NCBI RefSeq assembly: GCF_003590095.1
Contig: NC_039495.1
Coordinates: 2,527,589 to 2,591,588 of the forward strand
DNA: 64,000 nt
Direction of reading: 5' to 3'
Origin: Trichoplusia ni
Lineage: Eukaryota > Arthropoda > Insecta > Lepidoptera > Noctuidae
The number at the start of each line of letters is the position of its first letter. Positions within the stretch are counted from its first letter, which is position 1. Shown one piece after another: positions 1-10,310 of the stretch. Made by a program: the position numbers and the translations under genes. The notes beneath the pieces are model-generated. The model did not search any database and was not told where the DNA came from. It saw nothing but the letters and a program-made list of their open reading frames with translations.

Positions 1-400
1 TGCAGTATTGTGTTATTGTGAATGCCTCCAATATCAACAAAAGTTCAACTAAGTGGTTTTTAATGACGGATCTCTCAAAGAGATATCAGTAATGTAAAAT
101 TATTCTAAAGCGGCCCTATGCCGTAATAGTCGCTTTCTCAGGCATGCAAACAAACGCTAATTGTTGACTGTAGGGAAAGTCATATTTTGTCACCTTTTTC
201 CCAAAACAACTAAAAAGTTTTTTTGTTATACAATTCTAATAACTGTCCGCGTGTTTTGGTTTGATGGGTTTTCATTGTCTCGTAAACCCTAATTATGCCG
301 CGTAACTGTTGCTATTAGTATTTTGAAAACAAAAACAGTAAATTCGGTAAAGCCTTTGAAAAAATTTGAAAGCTTTACATAAAAATCTATACTTCTATAC
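1..400. other. AT-rich non-coding sequence
   Basis: No open frame, tRNA or recognised repeat is visible. If the secreted-protein exon at 2356-2506 continues to the left, this stretch belongs to its first coding intron. Confidence 0.6.
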
Positions 401-661
401 TCTATACTAATATATTTATAAAACTGAAGAGTTTGTTTGTTTGTTTGAACGCGCTAATCTCAGGAACTACTGGTCCAAATTGAAAAATTCTTTTTGTGTT
501 TAATAGACCATTCATCGAGGAAGGTTATAGGCTATATACATACCATCACGCTGCGATTAACAGGAGCGAAAATACAATGGAAAATGTGAAAAAATCAGGG
601 CAGGTATAAATCATAACTTATATCTTCTACCCACGGGGACGAAGTCGCGGGCAGCAGCTAG
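401..661 (+). mobile_element. Non-autonomous Helitron-like element (Lep1-type)
   Basis: This is the best-preserved of four related copies, all in the same orientation (also 5192-5425, 24295-24566, 54941-55065). It opens with TCTATACTAATAT, passes through a conserved middle containing GAACGCGCTAATCTCAGGAA, and ends with a GC-rich imperfect hairpin (about 630-651, GACGAAGTCGCGGGC) followed a few bases later by CTAG and a T. A hairpin just upstream of CTAG/CTRR with insertion before T is the known Helitron terminus. No Rep/helicase is encoded, so it would depend on an autonomous partner. The Lep1 family name is from memory of lepidopteran repeats. Confidence 0.7.
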
Positions 662-782
662 TTACAAATAAAAGTATAGCTTTGTTATATTACTCAATAC
701 TAATTTACGAAGTAGAAGAATTTTAAGGAATAGATAAAAATAAGTGATTAAAAATGTTAGGAGGGAAATACGCAAAAAGATC

Positions 783-864
783 CGCAGCCGGTAGGATTCG
801 AACCTACGCTCCCAGAGGGAATCTGATTTCGAGTCAGACGCCTTAACCACTCGGCCACGACTGC
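783..864 (-). tRNA. tRNA-Ser (CGA)
   Basis: The minus strand folds as a class II tRNA with a long variable arm. The acceptor GCAGTCG pairs with CGGCTGC and the discriminator is G. The A box reads TGGCCGAGTGG and the B box GGTTCGAATCC. The anticodon loop CTCGAAA gives anticodon CGA, reading UCG. A TTTTT run follows directly downstream (plus 773-780), as expected for RNA polymerase III termination. There is no intron. Confidence 0.95.
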
Positions 865-2355
865 TTGCTACTTATTCTTAAAATTACCGATCATTCTTTA
901 TTGATCCTTTTTTTAGCTTGTTTAAGGTCAAAATAATAACGGGAAAGTTAGTCCTAGATCAAATTTCAAGATCTTTGCAAGCACCTATAAGTATAGGGTC
1001 AAAAAGTGTCAAATTATCTTGAGACTTTTATTCTAGTGTGAATTAGAAGTTTGTCCAAAAACACTGACTCTGCGGAAATCAGTTTCAGGTTCATTTAGAT
1101 TTAAATTAAAAAAAAGCACCAACTGATTACTTACTTAATTACTTTCAATCCGTTAATAATAACGATGTAATTAAAATAAAATATTAAGATACATATTACT
1201 AAAAAGGTATTTGTAATAAACTCCTAATACACTTTATAAGTTATTAACTAATTTAAATTGCTTGTTTGCGTCTCATTAGAGTCAATAATCTTATTAGAGG
1301 CCGAGCGGTTCTTTAGATAGGCAAATAGGTGCCCTTGAGCCCTTCCATCGCGTCGTGAGTGTTGAATGAGTCACTTGACAACTATATACGAACGTATAAA
1401 CTATAAAGAATCCTACATAAACTACATATTATAAACGCAAAAGTTTGTATGTATCGATGGATGTTTGTTACTCATTGACGCAAAAACTACTGATCGGATT
1501 GGAACGAAATTTGGTAAACGGATAGTTTATAAATTGGCAAATACTTATGAGAATACAAAAGTGTCATATTAAGCCAATTTTCATTCATTCATCGGCCACT
1601 GTAAACAGCAGAATTGGGACCCTGGACATAGGCTAATTGCACGCCATCGAGATTTATCATCGGCCGATAACCCAAAAAAAACAATAGAATCTTATAAACC
1701 TACCTCAACAGACACTAAGAGCATAGTAACACAACAGTTACAAAACAAAATATGAAAAACATTGTAAAGGCAAGTGTCAGTGAACCCGAGGTCGTGTTTG
1801 TAAACACCGGCTATCTCTGACAGCCTAGACTGAGCTAGACTAGTCAGTTACGTCACTGGTGAAACGATAAATTGGATTGGTTAGTTTTGTAGCTTTAGTT
1901 AATTGAAGGATTAATTAATTGAGTAATTAAGGTTTTTTTTAATTCGACTGCTAAGAAAAAGGTGTTTTTTTTTTATGTTCCTTTTATCCACCGTTACAAG
2001 GTATAGAGTGTAAGAAAAACGAAAAGATCCAGGTGTTACAGCATACGAAGCCATTTATAAGTGTACCTTAACTAGGTTTTTATATAATTATAATGACTGT
2101 ATAATTTTCAAGATAAGAAAGATATAACATAAAGGTAAGCTAATGAAAAAATACACATTGTTATCACACTTTAAAAAAATGTGTTTGTTAAGCAGTCGCT
2201 TCCCAAAGATGTCACTGCATTTTTAGCAAATGTTTTGATAATTTTCATTACCGTAGGTGATAATTATACTTGCACTTAAAGCTATAGGTATTAGGTACGT
2301 ATTATAGCTATAGTCTTCCAGCACGTTAATGAGATAAATACAAAAGTAAAATTAC
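865..2355. other. Intronic or intergenic sequence, no gene seen
   Basis: Apart from the MITE fragment at 1563-1625, I see no coding exon. The splice donor at 2354-2355 (minus) makes this intron sequence of the secreted-protein gene. I searched the minus strand for the next exon and did not find a convincing one. Confidence 0.5.
1563..1625. repeat. One-end fragment of the ATTCATTCATCGGCC MITE family
   Basis: This matches one arm of the complete inverted-repeat element at 41771-42020: CATTCATTCATCGGCC, then a short spacer, then CAGAATTGGGACCCTGG. The opposite arm is not seen on the left, so this is a truncated copy. Confidence 0.55.
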
Positions 2356-2506
2356 CTTTTGGCATCCCACATGGCGGCTTCGTTCTAGAATTATCTAGAA
2401 AATCCAAGTCGTATCTTCTAGCAGGTGGGAAAGTCAACGCAACATGTCCATTCACTATCACACAACTGTATACTAATAATAACACAACACCTAAAAACGA
2501 CGCCAT
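2356..2506 (-). CDS. First coding exon of a secreted, N-terminal-histidine (LPMO/BIM1-like) protein
   Basis: The start is the ATG at 2506-2504 in good context (AACAAAATGG). A GTG-initiated extension upstream is not needed. The exon encodes 50 residues plus one base and ends at donor AAAG|GTAATT. Residues 1-20 form a classical signal peptide (MASFLGVVLLLVYSCVIVNG). The mature chain would begin with His21 in HVALTFPPARRYDLDFLDN, followed by a CGMPK motif. An N-terminal His exposed by signal cleavage, an aromatic-Pro-Pro-Ala-Arg segment and an early Cys-Gly are reminiscent of copper-binding LPMO (AA15) and BIM1/X325-like proteins, where the N-terminal amine and His side chain bind copper. The second copper His and the rest of the fold would be on exons beyond the window, so family and activity are inferred. 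A ubiquitous extracellular protein of another kind remains possible. An in-frame TAG (2334-2332) in the intron read-through supports splicing here. Confidence 0.7.
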
Positions 2507-2643
2507 TTTGTTTTCACTCACTCACTTTACGCGCGCTTCATAACTTGAATTCAGAACGTCCTGTTCATGATTGGAAAACTTTTTTTTAATCTATCATTTT
2601 TGTTTTTTTTTCTTCACTTGTTTTGATGTCCAAGGTTTAATAT
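2507..2643 (-). other. 5' UTR part of the same exon, with splice acceptor
   Basis: Upstream of the ATG the minus strand runs for 137 nt to a textbook acceptor, CTTTTTTGTTACAG|AT, at 2644/2643. The coding exon therefore seems to be spliced to at least one upstream non-coding exon, and the promoter is probably not directly adjacent. A transcript starting inside this segment cannot be excluded. Confidence 0.55.
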
Positions 2644-5191
2644 CTGTAACAAAAAAGAGGTTATTCAGTGGCGACCTTAATTAATTTCACACATTATACA
2701 TAATGTTGCACATATTTCACAATTCTGAAGTATCGTTAAATAGAACTTTTACAATATGCAACCTCGGCCTTGGTCGGTGAAACTAAAATATGCAAATTCG
2801 GTTTCGGCTAAACACAATTCTCGGCTTTTAGGGTAATAACATGTGCAATATATTTAATATTCCATATTCATACGCGAAACCATAAATAATAATATAATTT
2901 ATGACTAGTTTAAGTTTTACTTCATTAAGATTTCATAACCATTAGATTGAAGGACTTTAGAGGCTCAGCAGAGATTAAATTGAAAACCCCTCTCATCGAA
3001 TAGTAGCTAAAATAAGCTAAAATTTACTTTTTAGTTGACTATGTAATAGAAAGAGGACAATTCAAGTTCCCAAGACAGTAGAACATTTATAGGCCAGCCT
3101 GTAACATTGATATTGGACACATTCCTCCTCCCACATACTTAGCGAATATTTGATCATAGATCACACCAGCTCACAGCTGACCATTACAGATGCATACTAA
3201 ACAATATGACTAATACCTATGACAGAAAACAAAACACTGTCCTACACCAACACCCAAACACATCAACAACAAAGTCCCACTCACTCATGTGTTTAAACAA
3301 TACGTAGGATTTGAGACGTCTCAAGGAAACCAATGTACCGCCATTGTGTACCTGAAGCCAGCCGTGACTGCATTCTAAAACTTGCTAATTACTGTACAGG
3401 TATCGTGGATAAACATGTTAATAGTACTTATTTATCTTATGAAGGGGTAAGGACTTTCTGTAGCGACTGGTGCTTATAAACAAGGAATTCGGTGATATTG
3501 ACATGGGAGAAAGAATTGGAAGTTTTCTTGAGAATCCTTCGACGTATCTACTATTCAAAATATACAAATAAAAAAAAAACTAGATAATTTGTAACCTTGT
3601 TTTCATCATTGTGTGTAATTGTACAGTCGTAAGCAAATGCTGGCATGAACAAAGAAAAAAGTATAGGTTTATACCTCAATAATTAATTGAATTCCTATAT
3701 CGCGGGCTTCACAAACATTCAATCCGTATTAAAAATTGTAGTCTAAAGGTTTACTACAAGTATAATGTATTAAGTGCTGAAATTATTGTGGGTGTAAATA
3801 AATTAGTATTTGTTATACGAATAGTTTATTTGTGGGCCTATTAAACAATTGCAAAAGTGTAATTAAATGGATTTAATGGACTTAATATGCAATCCAGTTT
3901 ACATTAACTTTTTAATGCTTTTTTACGATTATTCGATTTTTTTCGCCGCTAATGGCCTGCCGAATTTCAGCAGGCCATTCAGATTCATTCAGAATCCTTC
4001 AAACTTAACCTATTCGCTGTTCACTGCTTGACACAGACCTCCCATATTACCAGAAGGTATCTAATTGTAAAATAATTAGTAACACTTTCAATCCAAATGC
4101 CAACATTTTCACTAACGTTTCAGAAACAAATTTCTCCCAACGTCTACCTAAGTACTTGTAAACAAAACAACACAAAACAATTACATAAAGAAACCAGAAC
4201 AAGTCGGAACAGATAACGATGATATGATTGCCATCATCAGATAGATTACATGTTCTCTATCAGAAAATAAGATCAATTTCGATAAATTATACCTAATACA
4301 ATTCGTTACTTTCATAGAAAGTTGGCGGACATGCAAGTAGTTGTCGTAACAAGGAAATAGATTAGTCACCTTGAAGACAAGTGACTTTAGGTTTGTCTGA
4401 ATGCGCGTTTAGGTTCGGTGTCATAAATCTAGGTTAGGTTTTAGAGACTAACTTAGAATAACGTGGCTTTAAACCCAATCGTCGTGTCTAAAAGTGTAGA
4501 CAAAAGAAAAATAGATATACAGTTAGATAGGCAAATATAGGCAATGATGCGATATAATAATCTTATGTGTATTTATCCTTTTTAGGTACCTACATAATGC
4601 TAATAAGATTATTTCATCACCATTTTAACTATGAAACAGATATAATTTTCAGGAACCAATGAAGTTCTATCGCGCTCGATTGGCAAGTCCAGAAAACGAC
4701 TTAAAACCCGTAGTCTAGACAAAGAAAAACTTAATTTACATCCTTGTAATATTGTATTACAAAATGATACAATATTTTATAAATTGGGTCAATATTCAAG
4801 ATTAGCAATCACACAAACAACTAAACCTATTTTAATAATAACTCCATATGAAATCTTAAATAGTCATTATCAACAGGATATTGACTTCCTTGAATTAACC
4901 TTAAATGTGTCACTATTGATAAAATCTTGAGCAAAACTAATGGGCCTCGAGAATAATAGAGGAAGTCTGTTTTTATACCATTTGTGGGCTAAAGACAAAG
5001 ATTAATACAGGCTGAAAAAAAAAACTATAAAAAAAGCAAATGACATTTACTGTCATACGCAACAAAGGCCTCAGTGATATTTTACAACACATTTTTCTTG
5101 AAAATGATGAAGAGATCAACACTTAACTCTATAATATTTGAAATTATAAATGATATGAAAAAAGGCACTTACTTATAAATATAACATTAGA
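2644..5191. other. Non-coding AT-rich sequence
   Basis: I see no coding exon, tRNA or strong repeat apart from the 10-bp hairpin at 3951-3979. If the proposed upstream exons are real, this is 5' UTR intron. Confidence 0.5.
3951..3979. repeat. Perfect 10-bp inverted repeat (hairpin)
   Basis: AATGGCCTGC at 3951-3960 and GCAGGCCATT at 3970-3979 are exact reverse complements around a 9-nt loop, in an AT-rich setting. The stem is too short for a pre-miRNA and no T-run follows it. Function unknown. Confidence 0.6.
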
Positions 5192-5425
5192 TTAATTTAT
5201 ATTTATAAAGCCGAAAAGTTTGTTTGTGAACGCATTAATCTCAGGAACAGATGATCCGAATTGAAACATACTTTCTGCGTTAGATGGCCCATTTATTGAG
5301 GAAGGCTATAGGTTGTATACAATCACGCTATGGTTAATAGTAGCAGAGAAATACCTAAATATGTTAGAAAAAGGGGGAAAAAAGTTATGCAGTCTAAAAC
5401 TAAAAAAGTCGCGTGCACCAGCTAG
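5192..5425 (+). mobile_element. Degenerate Helitron-like element
   Basis: This is a diverged copy of the element at 401-661. GAACGCATTAATCTCAGGAA, the ATTGAGGAAGGCTATAGG segment and the final GTCGCG...CAGCTAGT are kept. The terminal hairpin is eroded, which suggests an old insertion. Confidence 0.6.
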
Positions 5426-7714
5426 TCTCTAATATTAATACTAAAGTTATTTCAACAGAATGCACGTGTAGAAATATAGAGCAAGTAATCAAAGCAAGCA
5501 AAGGTAATAGATTTAATTCGGTTAGTCTATCGATTTAGCAATATCATAGATTTCGTAGTTTCGAATGCTGAAATTCTTAATTCAATACTGCAATAGTGAT
5601 TCGATTGTTGAACATCTGTCTTTACATGTTCCGCGGACATACCACGTCGTTAAAGTTGTTGCAAAAGCGAGAAGGCGCTCTACAAGATATAGAGCATTTT
5701 CTCTCTCCCACATATGTAACTGTCTTATTCAAAAAGTTGGTAGGCACCCAGGTGTTTTAGTTCACACAGATCAATTGCAAATTGAAACCAATCGCGTGCA
5801 CATTGGAAATCCGACCTTGTTGCTCGCTGATAAGGTTGCTATTTATTTGAAGATGTTTCGGCAAAAGTTTAACGATGCTAGTCTGTGATTAGGGTTGTCA
5901 CTTGATAGTTCATTGTCAATATCCCAATTTTCCCAAGGTTTTTACATTGTTACTTAAATACATGTTACTTGTCTCATAACATGAAATACGATGATACACA
6001 ATATAGCACGAAACATACACGAAACTATACTGTTAGGTGATGTAGTTCTCCTCTTTGTGTCTCACAGACTGAACTTTCCCTTATAAGTATTTGTAAGAGA
6101 GTTCGTACTTGACAAAATTACATGTATTAGACAAATGGAAACTCGAAATTAGTGATGTACCAACCTACAAAGTCTTACTAACCGTAGATTGTTATCTATA
6201 AATTATGATCTATCCACTGATGGCGCTAGTGAGGTTTTCTTATTATAGGATAGTAGCTACTGAATTAGTCTAGTAAAATTTGAATTTTTTTTCTTTTTTT
6301 TTTCTTCTCCATAAGAATGACGTTTTCAAACCATTAACTTTGTTAATAACGTTTTCAAATTCCTCATGTATCTCTACGGGAAAAGCACCTATTTTATTGT
6401 AATAACAAAAACCAAATAGTTATTCCCCATAAAACGCTGATTTAGTAATAAAAAAATACGTTTAGCAGAAAATAGAGTTGTATATTTGACAACCCTAAGT
6501 GAAGGTCGATTATCTGGCCGTCACAGTAAGCGAGCACTCTTTTCGCTTTCACTGTTACAATACACCCGATCTTGTTTATTAATACAAACACTGTTGTTTT
6601 CAATAGCTCACTCGGTTATTGACCGAACGATGAATGATGAATGAACCATTCATTTGTCATTCATTCTGTTGTTGAGATTAAAAACTGTTTACTGGTTAGA
6701 CAGTGTTATGAGATTTTTTAATGACGGATCGCTTAATAACTTATTAACTGTGAGAACTTTATTGAACTATTCTTTGCTCTCTTTTACATATGTCGTAACA
6801 CTCGTAACTAATTTGGCCTCGCGTCTTCATCCGTGTTTTAGTTCCTTTTGGTGAATTTTGGTCGTAGCGAGATTTTATAAAGCCTAGAGCTTACTTTGAT
6901 ATATGGATTATCCAATTAAGATATCTTTCCAATTAAAGAATTTACCTAATTTAATCAGTTTCCGAGATTCAGTGCTACTAACCAAGTAAAAAACTCTTCA
7001 AAGATAAACACGAGCTCAGGAATATTCGTAATTAGCAGAACTATATTTCGGCTCGAAATAGAGGAGAGCTGACTGCCAACCATCCACAAACTAGTAATTT
7101 TTGCATGCCCTATAAAAGCATGAAAAAATAATATACACACTGTTCAACCTACATAACATAACATCTTATGTATTTACTGCCTATGTGTGACGTGCTATCT
7201 ATATCTTGCAAATAAAATGAATTTGAATCGACATCCAGGCAGGCAGAAATACTAGCGAAACTGGTATTCACTTTCTTGTTAAATATACTTAGTTTATTAT
7301 CATAAAGACACAACAACAGAAAAGGAAAGGTAAATTTTAAAATTTGGCGAAAAGTTAGACCAAAACCAAAATTGTTCCAACTGTAAAGCCGAAATGAGCA
7401 AAACTCTTTGATAACACCAAGCTTATTATTATAACAAAGTGTCAACCCTGCAGTAAATACTTGCAAATTAGTATTATTATTGTAAGTAGGTAGATATATT
7501 ATAACCTATTAGGTGCCGATGCTAACGGCTATTGGCTACGGCTTGGAATGCAGTGAAAGTACTCAGCTTGTACACCTGTATAAGTTCATGTAGATTATAT
7601 TTATCTGATGCATTGTGTTATATTCTAGTATATGTATCTATATTATGTACTTACATACGAGTACGTAGTATAAATAAAAATAAATTTTATAAACACTCAT
7701 TACTTTGGTTATGT
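5426..7714. other. Non-coding sequence with one unrecognised 107-codon open frame
   Basis: The longest frame is at 5565-5888 (+). It has no domain I recognise, no clear splice context and no initiator context of note. A GATGGCGCT motif occurs at 6219. No gene is supported. Confidence 0.4.
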
Positions 7715-7780
7715 GCACGACGTTTCGCAGGTTCGATCCTTACATATGGCAAGCATTTTTGCGTTTCACGAGCACTTCTT
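7715..7780 (+). mobile_element. tRNA-derived SINE fragment
   Basis: GTGCACGACGTTTCGCAGGT leads into a B-box-like GGTTCGATCC and then GGCAAGCATTTTTGCG. This matches the head of the longer SINE at 16578-16782. Only the B-box region survives. Confidence 0.5.
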
Positions 7781-8083
7781 CTGATATTTCTTGTGTACCT
7801 ATGTAAATTGAATGTTTGTTGTGCGACACAAGGATAGAATACATTAGTGCAAGTCTTTCAAAAAATGAAGAAGAATTATCAATGTGCCACAAAACCTTTT
7901 GATGGTTGAACTCATAGACCGACTAAAAAGTGTCTCGATCAATGAATCCAGGCTAAAGATCCAAACCTGATGCAGTCTAGAACACAAAGTACCATTTGAA
8001 AGATGAAAAAACAATCAAAAGAACTTCAACCACAAAAATATCTCCAATTCTCCATACCTTTATTTTTTTTTGTTCGGGGTGAA

Positions 8084-8400
8084 ATTCTAATGACTTCAAC
8101 CCACACCGAGGGCACGGCGAGGGGATATGTCGGACTCCCACCGGCTAAAAACACCCCGGGCCCCTTCAACTGCCTGAGCCAGAGCCACGGGATCGCTCGC
8201 GCATGCTTCAGCGCGACTCTGACCGGCCTATGTCCTTTTGGACTTCTTCTCGAAAGGTTAGTTTAAAAGCCAACCCCTCATTATTCGTAAGAACGGACGT
8301 GCAGGACGACACGTCCGTCTCCTTCTTGGCCTTTTAGCTGGTTGGATGACAGGGTGCCCTCCCTGCCACCCGCAGGCCCGACCTTACGTTGTCCGTAGGT
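8084..8400. repeat. GC-rich dispersed-repeat fragment, unclassified
   Basis: This block is far richer in GC than its surroundings, with sharp edges: on the left a T-run (8066-8074) leading into GTTCGGGGTGAAATTC, on the right GTTGTCCGTAGGTGTATA. Both strands are mostly open over about 180 nt, but no protein is recognised. The composition break suggests an inserted transposable-element fragment, possibly a non-LTR 3' region. I do not see target duplications. Confidence 0.5.
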
Positions 8401-8909
8401 GTATACAATCAAACATACTTGCATCAAGAATTACGTGTTTGAAACCAACTAGTTTCATCATCTCCCATACAAAATCAAACTTTCCCAACACAATTTTAAG
8501 CAAGCTTTAATTACATTTGTTAATCGTATCATCAAAACTAATGTAAGGGGAAACTTGTGTTACTGTTTTCCCTTCCCAATGGGAACTTCCCATACCGCGT
8601 GTGTATAGTGATGGCATTGTGTTCGGATACACGTCCAACTGTATGTTATGTAAACGCCTTATGTGAGTAATGTTGTAGTGGATGGTAAGATGAGTGGGTT
8701 TGGTATACGAGTATGTGGGTTTTTAAAGAGTTCTGTGATTAAAAAAAGAAATATTTATATTCTAATTGTTTAGTGATCAAAAGATATTATGTTGATTTTT
8801 TTGAACTGAGTAACGGCTGAGTTTGTAGAGCATTGCGAAATCTCTTTAAAAAATACAAGAATGATCGTAGTTTATTAAATAATTAATAATTTCAATCAAT
8901 CTTACAGTA

Positions 8910-8981
8910 TCCGATATGGTCTAGTGGCTAGGATACCTGGCTCTCACCCAGGAGGCTCGGGTTCGATTCCCGGTATCGGAA
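8910..8981 (+). tRNA. tRNA-Glu (CTC)
   Basis: A complete cloverleaf: acceptor TCCGATA pairs with TATCGGA, the A box is TGGTCTAGTGG, the B box GGTTCGATTCC, and the discriminator A. The anticodon stem CCTGG/CCAGG encloses the loop CTCTCAC, giving anticodon CTC. A TTTTT run at 8986-8990 terminates Pol III transcription. No intron. Confidence 0.96.
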
Positions 8982-10239
8982 GATCTTTTTGCATTTTGTT
9001 AATGTAGTCAAACACGGAATTTGATTGTTCCCATTGTTTGAATATTACGTAGCAAGTTTAAGTTACGCGTTTCATAATTTTTACTTAACTTTATATTGTT
9101 CTTATAAAACGCACACAACTAATCTTGCTTAATCACGAGCCACAGCGGCAATAGAATTTCTTCATAAATTGTTTAATAACCGTAATTTAACTGGTTTGAC
9201 TGGTGTAAACTAATCGTAGCTAAAGCAATAAAACTATTTGAAGACTTCATAAATGTTGTGTCAGTAATACATAATAAATCATGAATTATTCGTTACTTTC
9301 CCAAATCTAATATTTAACAAACTACTTCTGTTCGAAGTTAAAATAACTTTAAAATGAAATACACAAACAATACAAGACAATTTTAAAACAAAAAATTCAA
9401 ATAAAAAACTATAACACCGCAAAGGTGAACTAATTTCACGCTTGTTTCAAGTGTCATAATTATATTGCGTAACGCCATCTGTTGTTGAGTAGCAGTAAAT
9501 CATCACTATCGCGACTTTTATCGTGGTTAATAACTAAGAACGGTGGAAGCAATTTAATTGTGCAGCTTCACATCTTGGATCTTTAAAACACGTTATTTGC
9601 GAGAAATTACGGTTTTTCAAGCAGTAATTGTTTATAAGTTGTCATTTGTTACAATTGAATTAGATTTTCTTTTCCGTGTCAGACGTGCCGTATGTAATGA
9701 TTAGCTGTTTAAAAGATTGCTTTGACACCATTTTTAATAGGTACATAAACATTATGAATAAGAAATGAAAACATTGATTACTAAACACACAAACATTAAT
9801 ATAACAGTGAAAATAGTGTAAAATCATCCACAAAGCCTAACATTATCGTGACCAAATGATTTGCAAAGCAATGTCGCCGACTTCGCGGTACATTAAAATA
9901 CAACTTTAGCAATACAGACAAGTATAACCTTATTCCATTGCAATAGAGGCTACATTGCAACGTGCAACACTTCATTAAATTAGCAAACTTGCAACATTAC
10001 ACTTACAGTTTATGTGAACCTTATGCCTTAAGCTTAAGGTTGGTTTTACAATGTCTTAATGATGTTATGTCAGTACGGAAGTTTGTTTTCTATCTTAGGT
10101 GGGAAAGATCTAATCGATTGGTTCATTTGACCTTCCTTGATGAAACTGAGGGTTGTTTAATGTCATTAATGATTATGCTATGGCTACCGGAACTGATTTG
10201 ACATTTAAATAGTCAGGATGTCAAAACTTAGAACTCTTA
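8982..10239. other. Non-coding AT-rich sequence
   Basis: No gene or clear repeat seen beyond an inverse GATGGCG motif at 9473-9480. Confidence 0.5.
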
Positions 10240-10310
10240 AAAGTCAGAATGGTCAACGCGCAAATTGCTTCGCGTTCGATCCCCGCATGCGACAAAAATA
10301 TTTTTGTGTT
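10240..10310 (+). mobile_element. tRNA-derived SINE fragment
   Basis: GCTTCGCGTTCGATCCCCGC contains a B box and is followed by a GACAAAAATATTTTTGTGTT stretch, in the same order as the other SINE fragments in this window. A-box and tail are not preserved. Confidence 0.5.

Noticed and set aside
5565..5888. 107-codon plus-strand open frame
   Set aside because: No recognisable family, signal peptide, splice context or codon pattern; a chance frame is as likely.
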